A DNA stretch of 64,000 bases from Haloarcula japonica DSM 6131 (GTDB lineage: Archaea; Halobacteriota; Halobacteria; Halobacteriales; Haloarculaceae). Of the stretch, positions 1-8,670 are shown in pieces; within the stretch, counting starts at the first letter, position 1; the number at the start of each line of letters is the position of its first letter. Below the pieces are notes generated by a model that did not search any database, was not told where the DNA came from, and saw only the letters and a list, made by a program, of their open reading frames with translations. The position numbers and the translations under genes were made by a program. The stretch is taken from the NCBI RefSeq assembly GCF_000336635.1, contig NZ_AOLY01000035.1:1-64000 (forward strand). Reading direction: 5' to 3'.

Positions 1-25
1 CATCAGAGATGTGTATAAGAGACAG
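1..25 (+). other. Untrimmed Nextera transposon adapter (sequencing artefact)
   Basis: Bases 7-25 are exactly the 19-base Tn5 mosaic end used in Nextera libraries. The preceding CATCAG matches the end of the early Epicentre/454-style Nextera adapter as I remember it. The genomic sequence therefore starts at about base 26, and this end of the window is a contig end. Nothing biological should be inferred from these bases, including any peptide read through them. Confidence 0.95.
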
Positions 26-75
26 CTCTCGGAAACCGCCATACCCGATCCGGCCAGTCCGGGCAGTCGACGCTT

Positions 76-2070
76 GTGAAGGTCCGGAACTGGGTCGCGC
101 CGACGTTCCTGTCGTGGCGCTCGGTTGTCCCGACGGCGGCGACGTTGACCGTGTTCGGCATCACGTTCCTGCTCGTCGTCTCGCTGGCCGGCCTGGCGTC
201 CCCGCTCGGAGGCGGAGCGGGTGGCTCCGGGACCATCACCGAAGCCGGCGCGCCCCACCCGCTGAACAGTCGCCTTGACGCTGAGTACGCCTCAGCCCTG
301 CGGGCCGACGGGACACCGGCCAGCCCGGAAATCATCTACGCCCAGGTATCAGACGGCCAGCCGTACATGGCCCACGGGGCGGAGTACGACGCGTTCGCAA
401 ACGTCACCGGGGCCACGCTGGTCGAAGGCAAACGGCCACAGCGACACGATGAGGCCGTCGTCGGGAGCGACCTCGCGCGGACACTTGATATCGAAGTCGG
501 TGACGAACTGACCGTCAGCGGGAGCGTCAAGCCCGGGATTCGCCGGGTCACTGTGGTCGGTCGGTACGACGCCCCCAGAACGCTTGATGACCTGCTCATT
601 CTGCCGCTTGACTCCGCGGCCGACCTGGCGACCGGGCAGGGACAGGTCCACATGATTCGCGTAAAGGGGTCGGTATCAGGGATTGACGACGTCGACGGTG
701 TCGCGGCCAACCGGTCGGGCGCTGTCGTGACGGGGCTATCGGGTCCGGGACGCGTCACGAAAGGTGACACAGTTAACCTCACCGTCGCCGTGCGAAACGT
801 CGGCAGCGAGCGGACTAACCGGGAGGTCACAGTCCGGTATCGGGGCGAACAGCAAACGACGACGGTTGCCGTTCCGCCGGGACAGGAGCGGACCGGGACC
901 GTCACCTTCAGGGCGTCGGAACTGGGGACCGCAAACGCCACCGCCGGGGAGTACACCCATTCCGTGACCGTCGTCTCGCCGAACGCGATCGAGATTCCGA
1001 GCCAGTTGCCGTCACAGGCCCCGCCCGGATCGGGTCTCTCCGTCCCTGTTGTCACGAAAACTGGCGAACGCGTTTCGAACGCCACCGTCACGGTGAACGG
1101 CCCGTCGCTCAGAACCGGATCAAGCGGCGTCGCTGTTGTTCCCCTGCCACGCGAGCCTGGGAACTACACGATAACAGCTCGCTCGGGAGACCAGACGGCG
1201 ACACACGACATCCAGATCGTCCGTGGTACCGAGCGGGAACTGTACGGGGAGCTGTCGATAGCTCCGTCATCGGGGTCGGTCCTGACGACGCCAACGCTCA
1301 GGGTCGGGCTCGCAAACCCATGGCAGGAACCGCTCACGCGCAACGTGGGCGTCATCGGTCCCGGTGTCTCCCGGAACCGGACCGTCTATATGCCGCCCGG
1401 AAACGTCACGCAAACGCGGTTCTCCCCGGACGGTGGACGGAGCCAGCCCGGAACGTACACCTATCGAATGACAGTCAACGGGACCACCCTCACCACGGCG
1501 GACTACGAGGTGACCGGCGACCGCCGGCTGGCATCTGCGGTGGCAAGCAGCGGGTCGTACGCGTCCGGAACGCCAATCGAGCGCTCCGTCGAGGGCGTGT
1601 TCGGGAATGTCCAGTTGATTCTCGGCGTCCTTGTCGTTCTCTCGGCGTTGAGTACCGTCGGCAGTACCACGGCGACGTTCGCACAGGGGGTCCACGCGCG
1701 CCGGCAGGCTATCGGCATCCATCGCTCAACCGGCGCGACGCAGTGGCGGGTCCTGCGGACGATTCTGGCTGATATCGCCCGGATAGCGATCCCAGCGACC
1801 GGTCTCGCGCTTGGCCTGTCGGTCGTCGCGTTACACCTGCTGGAGCGGGCTGGTTGGCTGGTCTTCTTCGGCTTCCGGCTCTCCGCGCGGACGCCGCCGA
1901 CTATCCTCACAGCGATATTCCTCGGCGGCGTCTCGCTCGCCCTGCTTGGTGCGCTCGTCGCAACGGTGCCGTATCTGACGGCGTCGCCGGTGTCGCTGCT
2001 CCCGAGTGGCGACCGAACGCGGACGCCAGATGCCGAGTCGGTCGACGAGAGACAGCCTAGCGACGACTGA
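76..2070 (+). CDS. FtsX/MacB-type ABC transporter permease with extracytoplasmic CARDB-like domains
   Basis: Membrane permease of the MacB/FtsX type, which works with a separate ATPase in moving lipids or lipoproteins, or in mechanotransmission across the membrane. One membrane segment lies at about residues 20-44. It is followed by a MacB-like periplasmic region and about 300 residues of beta-rich CARDB-like sequence (around 230-330, with Ig-like repeats up to about 470). Four hydrophobic C-terminal segments (about 510-640) contain the FtsX core, with GIHRSTGATQWRV as coupling helix. The GTG start at 76 gives a convincing N-terminus, but the frame stays open back to the adapter at base 25, so an earlier start cannot be excluded. 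The partner ATPase would lie upstream, off this contig. Confidence 0.8.
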   Translation: MKVRNWVAPTFLSWRSVVPTAATLTVFGITFLLVVSLAGLASPLGGGAGGSGTITEAGAPHPLNSRLDAEYASALRADGTPASPEIIYAQVSDGQPYMAHGAEYDAFANVTGATLVEGKRPQRHDEAVVGSDLARTLDIEVGDELTVSGSVKPGIRRVTVVGRYDAPRTLDDLLILPLDSAADLATGQGQVHMIRVKGSVSGIDDVDGVAANRSGAVVTGLSGPGRVTKGDTVNLTVAVRNVGSERTNREVTVRYRGEQQTTTVAVPPGQERTGTVTFRASELGTANATAGEYTHSVTVVSPNAIEIPSQLPSQAPPGSGLSVPVVTKTGERVSNATVTVNGPSLRTGSSGVAVVPLPREPGNYTITARSGDQTATHDIQIVRGTERELYGELSIAPSSGSVLTTPTLRVGLANPWQEPLTRNVGVIGPGVSRNRTVYMPPGNVTQTRFSPDGGRSQPGTYTYRMTVNGTTLTTADYEVTGDRRLASAVASSGSYASGTPIERSVEGVFGNVQLILGVLVVLSALSTVGSTTATFAQGVHARRQAIGIHRSTGATQWRVLRTILADIARIAIPATGLALGLSVVALHLLERAGWLVFFGFRLSARTPPTILTAIFLGGVSLALLGALVATVPYLTASPVSLLPSGDRTRTPDAESVDERQPSDD

Positions 2071-2158
2071 ACCGAACTGCTAGGGTAGCCGTTACTCGTG
2101 GCCCAGTCAGCAGCCGTCGGTCGGAACTTTGACTGTCTACCGAGGAGAACGCCGTACC

Positions 2159-2434
2159 ATGGCGACACGACAGCGCCAGCGGTTCATTTACGGCCATCTC
2201 ACGTGGGTGCTTGGTACCATCCTCGTGTTGACCCTCCTAGATGCGCTGACGCTGGAGCTGTTTTTCGTTGTCTCGCTGATCGGGTTTCTCGTTACTGTCG
2301 AACTGGTTGCACCGCAGGCTGTGTCACCGCGTTGGCGACGGCGGCTCTGGTGGCTCATCGGACTCGGTCTGGTGGGCTTTGCCTATGTGGTCATCAAACG
2401 GATCCTTGAGATTCTACCGCCGGGGCTAATCTGA
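2159..2434 (+). CDS. Small multi-pass membrane protein of the MoxR cluster
   Basis: A protein of 91 residues with three hydrophobic segments (about 13-30, 34-52 and 64-82) separated by short basic loops (PRWRRRLWW). The ATG at 2159 is preferred over an earlier in-frame start at 2129 because MATRQRQRF is a plausible basic cytoplasmic N-terminus. Its TGA stop overlaps the ATG of the next gene by one base, so the two are very probably translationally coupled. Small membrane proteins like this are commonly encoded between MoxR, DUF58 and DUF4350 genes in haloarchaea. No function is assigned. Confidence 0.75.
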   Translation: MATRQRQRFIYGHLTWVLGTILVLTLLDALTLELFFVVSLIGFLVTVELVAPQAVSPRWRRRLWWLIGLGLVGFAYVVIKRILEILPPGLI

Positions 2435-3528
2435 TGGCGTCGACACCGTTTTCGGACGATTCCTGGCTGCCGTCGCTCACTCTCCCACAGCTACTACTTG
2501 CCACTTACACCGCCCTCACGGTTCTCGCACTCGTCTACGCCGCGAGCACGTCTTCGGCGGCATTCGGCGTGTACAACTCTCAATGGGACGGGTCGGGTGA
2601 CCTCCGAAACGTCGTGGCTGACGCCGGTGCAAACGTGACCGTCGGAACGAACGTGAGTCAGTATCCGACGAGTGACGCCGACGGCACCGTTGCTGTCGTT
2701 CTCTCGCCGGAGCAGTCGTACTCGCCGAGCGAGCGGGCACGGATTGCGGAGTTTGTTCGAAGCGGCGGGACACTCGTCGTTGCCGAGGATTACCGCCCAC
2801 GCGGGAATGACCTGCTCGCTGCCGTCGGGGCGGATGCACGCTTCGACGGTCGCCCGGTGTACGACAACCGAAACTATTACCGGAACTCCTCGCTCCCGGA
2901 AGCGACGCCTGCTGGTGACTATCCAGAGACAACTGGCGTCGATACTATCGTCCTCAACTACGGCACGACTGTCAGGGCCGGCAACGCGACGCCACTCGTC
3001 AACACCTCCGAATACGCCTATCTCGACACCAACGGTAACGCCAACCTCGACGGTGCGGAGCAGTTAGCATCTCGACCTGTTGTCACGAGCGAATTGGTCG
3101 GCGACGGTCGAGTTATCGCCGTCAGTGACCCGAGTCTCTTCGTGAACGCGATGCTCGAACGAGGTGACAACCGACGGTTCGTCCGGAACATCGTCGCCGA
3201 TCACGACACGGCCCTGCTGGATTACTCACACGCCAGCAGTATCCCGCCAGTGGCCGCTGCCGTCCTCGCCGTGCAGCGGTCGGACGCGTTGTTACTGTTC
3301 TGTGGCGTCGTGCTGGTCGGGACGCTGCTCGCGTACGACCGCCGTCTCGACGAGTCTCTCCGGGATCGACTCCGGGAATACAGTGGCCACGAGGTGGACT
3401 CGCATCTCTCCCGAGACGGCGTTGAGAAGTATCTCAGAGCCCGTCATCCGGACTGGGAAGCCGCACAGGTAGAGCGAGTAACGGAAGCCATTATTAAACA
3501 GCGGCCCGAACGTCAACGTAATGACTGA
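2434..3528 (+). CDS. DUF4350 domain-containing membrane protein
   Basis: A 364-residue membrane-anchored protein with a hydrophobic N-terminal segment (about 16-38), an external domain, and a second membrane segment near residues 278-300, followed by a charged cytoplasmic tail. The external part shows the DUF4350 pattern: VVLSPEQSYSPSERARIAEF, then SGGTLVVAED, then GRVIAVSDPSLFVNAML. It is related to glutamine-amidotransferase-like folds but without an obvious catalytic Cys. It overlaps the upstream gene by one base and the moxR gene by eight, forming one operon. DUF4350 proteins recur with MoxR/DUF58, suggesting a shared envelope-maturation or chaperone role (inference). Confidence 0.85.
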   Translation: MASTPFSDDSWLPSLTLPQLLLATYTALTVLALVYAASTSSAAFGVYNSQWDGSGDLRNVVADAGANVTVGTNVSQYPTSDADGTVAVVLSPEQSYSPSERARIAEFVRSGGTLVVAEDYRPRGNDLLAAVGADARFDGRPVYDNRNYYRNSSLPEATPAGDYPETTGVDTIVLNYGTTVRAGNATPLVNTSEYAYLDTNGNANLDGAEQLASRPVVTSELVGDGRVIAVSDPSLFVNAMLERGDNRRFVRNIVADHDTALLDYSHASSIPPVAAAVLAVQRSDALLLFCGVVLVGTLLAYDRRLDESLRDRLREYSGHEVDSHLSRDGVEKYLRARHPDWEAAQVERVTEAIIKQRPERQRND

Positions 3529-4531
3529 TCCGTCGGTACTGTACGACCGTCTCAGGGAGGAGACGGAGACAGTTCTTATTGGTAACGAGCAGGTTCTTCG
3601 TCACATTACTGTTGCCATGCTTACACGCGGTCATGTGCTTCTTGAGGGGGTCCCCGGCGTCGCGAAAACGACGATTGCCACGCTCGTCGCCAACGCGACG
3701 GATCTCCAGCACTCTCGGGTCCAGATGACGCCTGACTTGCTCCCTGCGGATATCACCGGAACGACAGTGTATCACCAGCGAAACGGCGAGTTCGAGCTGC
3801 AGAAAGGCCCGGTGTTTACCAATCTGGTCATCGCTGACGAGATCAACCGCGCCCCGCCGAAAACACAGAGCGCACTCCTCGAAGCGATGCAGGAGGGACA
3901 GGTTTCCATTGAAGGGTCGACGCTCGGACTCCCGACGCCGTTTACCGTCGTTGCGACGATGAACCCCTTGGAGATGGAGGGGACATTCAAACTCCCGGAG
4001 GCCCAGCGCGACCGGTTCCAGATGAAACTCGTCACTGAGATTCCCAACTCCGAGGAGGAGCGTGCCATCCTGGACAGGTTCGACGCGAACCCGACGCTTG
4101 ATGCGGACTCTATCTCGCAGGTTATCTCCCGGAGCGAACTTCTGGACGCCCGGTCAGTCGTCCCAGAGACACACATCGAAGACAGCATCAAGGAGTACAT
4201 TCTCGCTATCGTTGGCGCGACGCGGGACCATCGAAACGTCGTTCACGGGGCCTCACCGCGGGCGACAATCGCCCTGCAGAATACGGCCAAAGCAGTCGCT
4301 CGTCTGAACGGCCGGGAGTACGTCATTCCGGACGACGTCAAAGAGATGGCGCTCCCGGTGTTGCGGCATCGTCTCATTATGAACAGCGATGCCGAACTAA
4401 GCCAGATCAGCGCCGAAACGGTTATCGAAGAAATCCTTCAGTCGATTACGCCGCCCGGATCCGACACCGACCACAGTACGGGTGTCGAGAAAGCGGTCGG
4501 TGACGGTGGGACGAAACGGGAGTTCGAGTAG
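3521..4531 (+). CDS. moxR: MoxR family AAA+ ATPase
   Basis: A 336-residue AAA+ ATPase of the MoxR clade, thought to act as a chaperone-like remodeller with von Willebrand A or DUF58 partners. Visible motifs are Walker A GVPGVAKTT (43-51), Walker B LVIADE (102-107), sensor-1 Asn in ATMNPLE (about 148) and the arginine-finger segment EAQRDRF (160-166). The C-terminal lid includes SPRATIAL. It starts inside the end of the DUF4350 gene (8-base overlap). The expected DUF58 partner is not downstream: it is on the opposite strand, converging on this gene from 7444. Confidence 0.93.
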   Translation: MTDPSVLYDRLREETETVLIGNEQVLRHITVAMLTRGHVLLEGVPGVAKTTIATLVANATDLQHSRVQMTPDLLPADITGTTVYHQRNGEFELQKGPVFTNLVIADEINRAPPKTQSALLEAMQEGQVSIEGSTLGLPTPFTVVATMNPLEMEGTFKLPEAQRDRFQMKLVTEIPNSEEERAILDRFDANPTLDADSISQVISRSELLDARSVVPETHIEDSIKEYILAIVGATRDHRNVVHGASPRATIALQNTAKAVARLNGREYVIPDDVKEMALPVLRHRLIMNSDAELSQISAETVIEEILQSITPPGSDTDHSTGVEKAVGDGGTKREFE

Positions 4532-4545
4532 CACCCGGACTGACG

Positions 4546-5502
4546 TCAGCTGTTTTCCGGAGTTGGTGTCGTCTCTCGTTCTCGGGCTGTCACGCCAGTG
4601 GACTCCGCCGATGGTTGTTCGAGTGTATCCCACGAAACGGTCACGACACCGTTGAACCGGTCGTCATTGCGTGTGTCGACAGTAACCGGTCGATCAAGGC
4701 TCGTAGCAAACCCCACCGCGAGCAGGGACACCACTGGGTGGTCTAGTTGGTGAATGTCGCCGAACGCGGGATTGTTGATGGCAATAGAGGCGGTTCGGTT
4801 CTCGTCATTGATTTCGATTGTTGTGTCATCGACGAGTTCGAACTGCTCGGATAGGGCCGCAGTCAGCTGTGTCGCTAGTGAATGGGGGTCGTCATCGAGT
4901 TCACCCGATAGGGTTCGCTCGAACTCGGTGTATAGTCGGCCACCGGTCGGGGGAAGCGATATGCCCTGCTCCGCCTCGGCACCGCTCGTAACGAACAGTT
5001 CCTCCAACTGCTCTGGATCGGGAACTGCGTACTCGACGTGCTGGGGGACGAACAGGCGCGCATTCGTCTCTGGACGGGATGCCGTTGGGACATACACCGT
5101 CTCGGTCTGGAGTTCCAGTTCACTGACGAGGTGCTGTTCGACATCGGCCAGCGTGTCGAACACCGTGTCACTGACCGACGCCGAGACGAACCGCTCGGGA
5201 GTGAGATAGAACGTGACGATGCCGGCGAACACACCGGTTCCAGCGAACGCGACGAAGATGGTCTGCAGGGCTGGAAAGAGGAACGCCGCTATGAGGGATA
5301 GTCCGCCGACCGCAAAAAATCCCACTGCGGTCCGTCTGAACGTTGCCCGCTTCGCATGCGCGTAGGAGTCGCGCAACCGGCGGTTCTCCTCCCGTAACAC
5401 TTCCATCTCCGCTTCGAGTGTCTGGCGATCCCGTACAATATCCGTCTGCTGGGTGCTGTCATCGGCTGATGCGTCCGGTTGCGTAGGCTCGGGTTGGCTC
5501 AT
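4546..5502 (-). CDS. Coiled-coil membrane protein next to DUF58 (unknown function)
   Basis: A 318-residue protein beginning with an acidic, polar tail and a coiled coil (TLEAEMEVLREENRRLRD, about 28-46). Two adjacent membrane segments follow (about 61-80 and 84-103). The remaining ~210 residues form a soluble alpha/beta domain. I do not recognise a catalytic motif. It is the last gene of the minus-strand operon: its ATG overlaps the stop of the upstream membrane-protein gene by four bases. It ends 14 bases from the convergent moxR stop. Location suggests it belongs to the MoxR-DUF58 set. Confidence 0.75.
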   Translation of the reverse strand: MSQPEPTQPDASADDSTQQTDIVRDRQTLEAEMEVLREENRRLRDSYAHAKRATFRRTAVGFFAVGGLSLIAAFLFPALQTIFVAFAGTGVFAGIVTFYLTPERFVSASVSDTVFDTLADVEQHLVSELELQTETVYVPTASRPETNARLFVPQHVEYAVPDPEQLEELFVTSGAEAEQGISLPPTGGRLYTEFERTLSGELDDDPHSLATQLTAALSEQFELVDDTTIEINDENRTASIAINNPAFGDIHQLDHPVVSLLAVGFATSLDRPVTVDTRNDDRFNGVVTVSWDTLEQPSAESTGVTARERETTPTPENS

Positions 5503-6002
5503 AGGAAATCACGATCCGAAGCTGCGTCTTCAGTCACGATGTCGAGTTCTATCAGCAGATAGCGATGGAGGAGATAGCCGATGATGGCAAGTCCGATGAC
5601 CAGGGCGGATCCGGCTCTGAGTGGGGCCAAGTTCCAGCGCCAGAGCGACAGCCAGGCGAGACTGCCCAGCAGTGGAACGACAAGTGCGACGAGGCTGCCG
5701 GCGACTCGGCTGTCGGGCGTCTCGATAGTTACCGAAAGCAATGCAAGGAACAGGCCGCCTTCGACAAGAACGAGCGGTAGCAGTGACGGTGTATCGACTG
5801 TGATGAGTGCTATCTGCCCGAACACGACCGCGAGAACGGGTGTTCCGGACAGGTAGAGGCCGCCAAGGAGAACACCGACGAAACCAAGCCAGACCGGCCC
5901 GCCCCAGACGAGTCCACCTGTGGCTACGATGATGCCCAGCAGGCCGAGCACGGTGGGCGGTGATCGGAGCGAGCGTACCCTCGTTTCCAGTGCGACGCTC
6001 AT
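5499..6002 (-). CDS. Multi-pass membrane protein of the DUF58 operon
   Basis: A 167-residue protein made almost wholly of hydrophobic segments (about five, between residues 17 and 152), with an acidic C-terminus ending SDRDFL. It overlaps the DUF58 gene upstream and the coiled-coil gene downstream by four bases each, which argues for one polycistronic unit. No enzymatic motif is visible. It is probably a membrane partner of the DUF58/MoxR system, a role inferred only from position. Confidence 0.75.
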   Translation of the reverse strand: MSVALETRVRSLRSPPTVLGLLGIIVATGGLVWGGPVWLGFVGVLLGGLYLSGTPVLAVVFGQIALITVDTPSLLPLVLVEGGLFLALLSVTIETPDSRVAGSLVALVVPLLGSLAWLSLWRWNLAPLRAGSALVIGLAIIGYLLHRYLLIELDIVTEDAASDRDFL

Positions 6003-7444
6003 GCGTACTCCCTCTGTTCTGTGTTCGCTGGGCTGCCGGACAGAAGAGCCGAGATCTTGTCCGGGGACCCAACCTCGTAGGCTGTCACCGAGTCGATCTC
6101 GTTCAGTTCTCGCCGGAACTGGTCGAAGGCTCGATACCGTTCGTATGCGGTATCGAGATCAGTGAGGAGGTCCGTATCGAAGGCTACTGATGGAGCTATA
6201 AACACGACGACCTCCGTTGCGTTGCGCCTCGCCAGTCCAACTGTGTCCCGTAGTTCACTCGGGTTGCTGTCGTCGGTACAGATGACCAGCAGGTCAGCGT
6301 TGCGTATCTCGTGTGGGGCCGCCTGGAACCCGTTGTACAGCGGTTGGTTGGGAAGGTGTCGTTTTGATCCGGCGGCATCTCGATACGCGAGCAACGTCGT
6401 TTCCATCGGTGATCGTGTGTCCGATGTCGGGTTCACCGTCCCTTTCATCATTCCAGTGTGAGCCGCTTTCGTGACGGCTGTTGCCGGCGTCTCAGTTTCG
6501 ATGTCGAGGTCATTGATACGATGCTGGCACGACCTGTACGCCTCGGTTCTCGCTACGGGGACTTTCGAGTCCGTCACACCTGCGTCATCGATAGTCACGT
6601 ACCCTAACGGGTCGCGGGTCGTTTCGGCACGCTGTCGGAACGCCGCGGCGACTGCTTTGAGGTGCTCTAGCTTCGTTTCGCCAGGTGCACCATCGCCCAG
6701 CGTCTGGCGGTGATCGAGGACGAGTACTACGCTACGGTTACCCTCGGCTTCGTAGTTGCGGACGTGCGCTTCGTCTAGTCTGGCAGTCGCCTTCCAGTCG
6801 ACGTATTTCAGTGCGTCACCCGGAACGTATTTTCGAATCTCCTCGGCCGACAGGCCACCTGTTCGCCCCCTGGCATCGTGCTCGCCGACACCGCGTAGCA
6901 ACTGTTTCCCGCTCTGGCCAACGTGAATCGGGCCGACCGACGGGGATTCGACTGCTATTTCCGGGCCCGGTGCCGTCGTGAACGACTGGGTAAACAGCCC
7001 GGTACCGTCACTGACCGTCACTGTGGCTCCGGGAACGGTGTAGTTGCCAACAGTCTCCCAGGTGAGCGGGAGTGTCACTGATAACGACCGCATCGACCTA
7101 CCGAGGGTGATATCCGGAGAGGGACCCGCTTCCATTTGTGCTGTGAGTGGAATCCGTGCTTCGATGGAAAGCGGCAGATGATCGCCGGCAGCGTCAACCG
7201 ATGCAGCAAGTGTGTAGTTCGCTTCGGCACCGGTCCGTATTCGGGACCGGTCGAGCGACTGGCTAACCGTGAGTTCGTCCTCGAGCCGTGAAACGCCACG
7301 AACGAACGCAAACTGCATTGCGAGCAGCCAGCCTGCGAGCCCAACAGCTCCGACGACTAACAGGGGTGCATCGAGCAGCCCACCACCTACGACGAGGCTC
7401 CCGATAGCAGTGAGCGTGAGCCAGAACCGCCGGGTAACACGCAT
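5999..7444 (-). CDS. DUF58 family protein (vWA-like, MoxR partner)
   Basis: A 481-residue protein with two hydrophobic segments at the N-terminus (about 8-45), a beta-rich extracytoplasmic-like domain, then the DUF58 signature YVPGDALKYVDWKATAR (206-222). A von Willebrand A-like core follows (VVLVLDHRQT, about 239-248), in which the metal-site DxSxS pattern is degenerate (DHRQT). The family accompanies MoxR ATPases and is thought to present substrates or form adhesion-like complexes. It heads a three-gene minus-strand operon. Unusually, the operon converges on moxR instead of following it. Confidence 0.9.
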   Translation of the reverse strand: MRVTRRFWLTLTAIGSLVVGGGLLDAPLLVVGAVGLAGWLLAMQFAFVRGVSRLEDELTVSQSLDRSRIRTGAEANYTLAASVDAAGDHLPLSIEARIPLTAQMEAGPSPDITLGRSMRSLSVTLPLTWETVGNYTVPGATVTVSDGTGLFTQSFTTAPGPEIAVESPSVGPIHVGQSGKQLLRGVGEHDARGRTGGLSAEEIRKYVPGDALKYVDWKATARLDEAHVRNYEAEGNRSVVLVLDHRQTLGDGAPGETKLEHLKAVAAAFRQRAETTRDPLGYVTIDDAGVTDSKVPVARTEAYRSCQHRINDLDIETETPATAVTKAAHTGMMKGTVNPTSDTRSPMETTLLAYRDAAGSKRHLPNQPLYNGFQAAPHEIRNADLLVICTDDSNPSELRDTVGLARRNATEVVVFIAPSVAFDTDLLTDLDTAYERYRAFDQFRRELNEIDSVTAYEVGSPDKISALLSGSPANTEQREYA

Positions 7445-7725
7445 TACCTCCCGTTACTGAACCGAGCCCATTGAAGATACCGACAGACACGCCGAGTACT
7501 CCGGATATACGTCTGTATCAGATAGCGGAATCGATACTGATATTTGGAGAATCAATTACTTAATCCCCAACCGAAAACATTGGCGCATAGATGCCTCAGA
7601 GCTCTATTTTATCCCATATTTTGGGCATCTGTCCGAACGCATTTTTTGGAATCAATCTTAATATTGAGGCTGAAAATCAAGACAACTCTGTCGGTACAAG
7701 TCCCCGCTGGCTCCGTACCGTGCCG

Positions 7726-8670
7726 ATGGTTCGTGTCGGTGCCATCGTACTCGTCACGGTGCTTCTCGCCGGTGTCGTGTTCCCAGTCGCCGGAATGTCG
7801 TCACAGGTGAACACCGCTAGTGGTGGTGGGGCCGATACGCCGGATGTACAGCAGGCACAGGCCGATGCGAACGCCACTGATACAGACGGAGACGGGCTGT
7901 CGGATTCGCTAGAGCGGTCCGTTTACGATACTGACCCGACCGACGCGGACACGGACGGCGACGGTTATCCGGACGGCATGGAAGTTCGCTGCGAGCAGGC
8001 TATTCCGAATGCAGACCCGCTCCGAACGGATATTTACGTCGAAGTCGATTCCACACAGGCAACGACGCTCAGTGATCCGGCCCGGACATCTATTGTCGAG
8101 ACTTTTGAGAACGCACCCGTTTCGAACCCCGGGGACTCCACCGGGATCGATATCCATCTCGTCACGGACGATACTAACCTCTCGGCCAACGGGACGGTCC
8201 ACTCGAAATCCCGTCCTGGTGTCGGGAACGACATCTACGACTTCCGAGCCAACCATTCCGAGTACCGTTCTGACGGCTACTACTACGTCCTGCTAACCGA
8301 CGACGTCGCCTACAACGGAGATGACTACTTCGTCGGCGCGGGCCGACCTGAAATCGCGGCGATGGAACGGTTCGATTCGACGAAGATCACCGCTTCGCTG
8401 TTCATGCACGAGTTCGGGCACGCGATGGGGCTCGACGCCTATCAGGACGGTATCGACGAGGAGCGCTACTCCCGGACAGAATACGATAGCGTCATGAACT
8501 ACAACGGACTGTACAGACAACTCAGCTATTCGAACGGCACCGACAGCGTGGGCCGAAACGAGTGGCAGTTCGTTGCCGAAAACCGAACACAGCCCGCCAT
8601 CGAATGCGTCGAGAACGGAACATGTTCTAGCAGGTGTACGCAAACCGCTAAAGTGACAGTCAACGGTTAG
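7726..8670 (+). CDS. Secreted metzincin-like metalloprotease with calcium-binding thrombospondin-3-type repeats
   Basis: A signal-peptide-like N-terminus (hydrophobic run VGAIVLVTVLLAGVVFPVAG) is followed by two Asp-rich calcium-binding repeats, DTDGDGLSDSLE and DTDGDGYPDGME. The zinc motif HEFGHAMGLD is encoded at 8407-8436, with a Met-turn SVMNY downstream, as in matrixins. The residue after GLD is Ala, where a matrixin has its third zinc-binding His, so the third ligand is unclear. Start choice: the ATG at 7726 gives a normal signal peptide, whereas an in-frame ATG at 7591 would add 45 residues encoded by AT-rich DNA. The gap 7445-7725 is AT-rich and probably holds the promoter. Confidence 0.75.
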   Translation: MVRVGAIVLVTVLLAGVVFPVAGMSSQVNTASGGGADTPDVQQAQADANATDTDGDGLSDSLERSVYDTDPTDADTDGDGYPDGMEVRCEQAIPNADPLRTDIYVEVDSTQATTLSDPARTSIVETFENAPVSNPGDSTGIDIHLVTDDTNLSANGTVHSKSRPGVGNDIYDFRANHSEYRSDGYYYVLLTDDVAYNGDDYFVGAGRPEIAAMERFDSTKITASLFMHEFGHAMGLDAYQDGIDEERYSRTEYDSVMNYNGLYRQLSYSNGTDSVGRNEWQFVAENRTQPAIECVENGTCSSRCTQTAKVTVNG

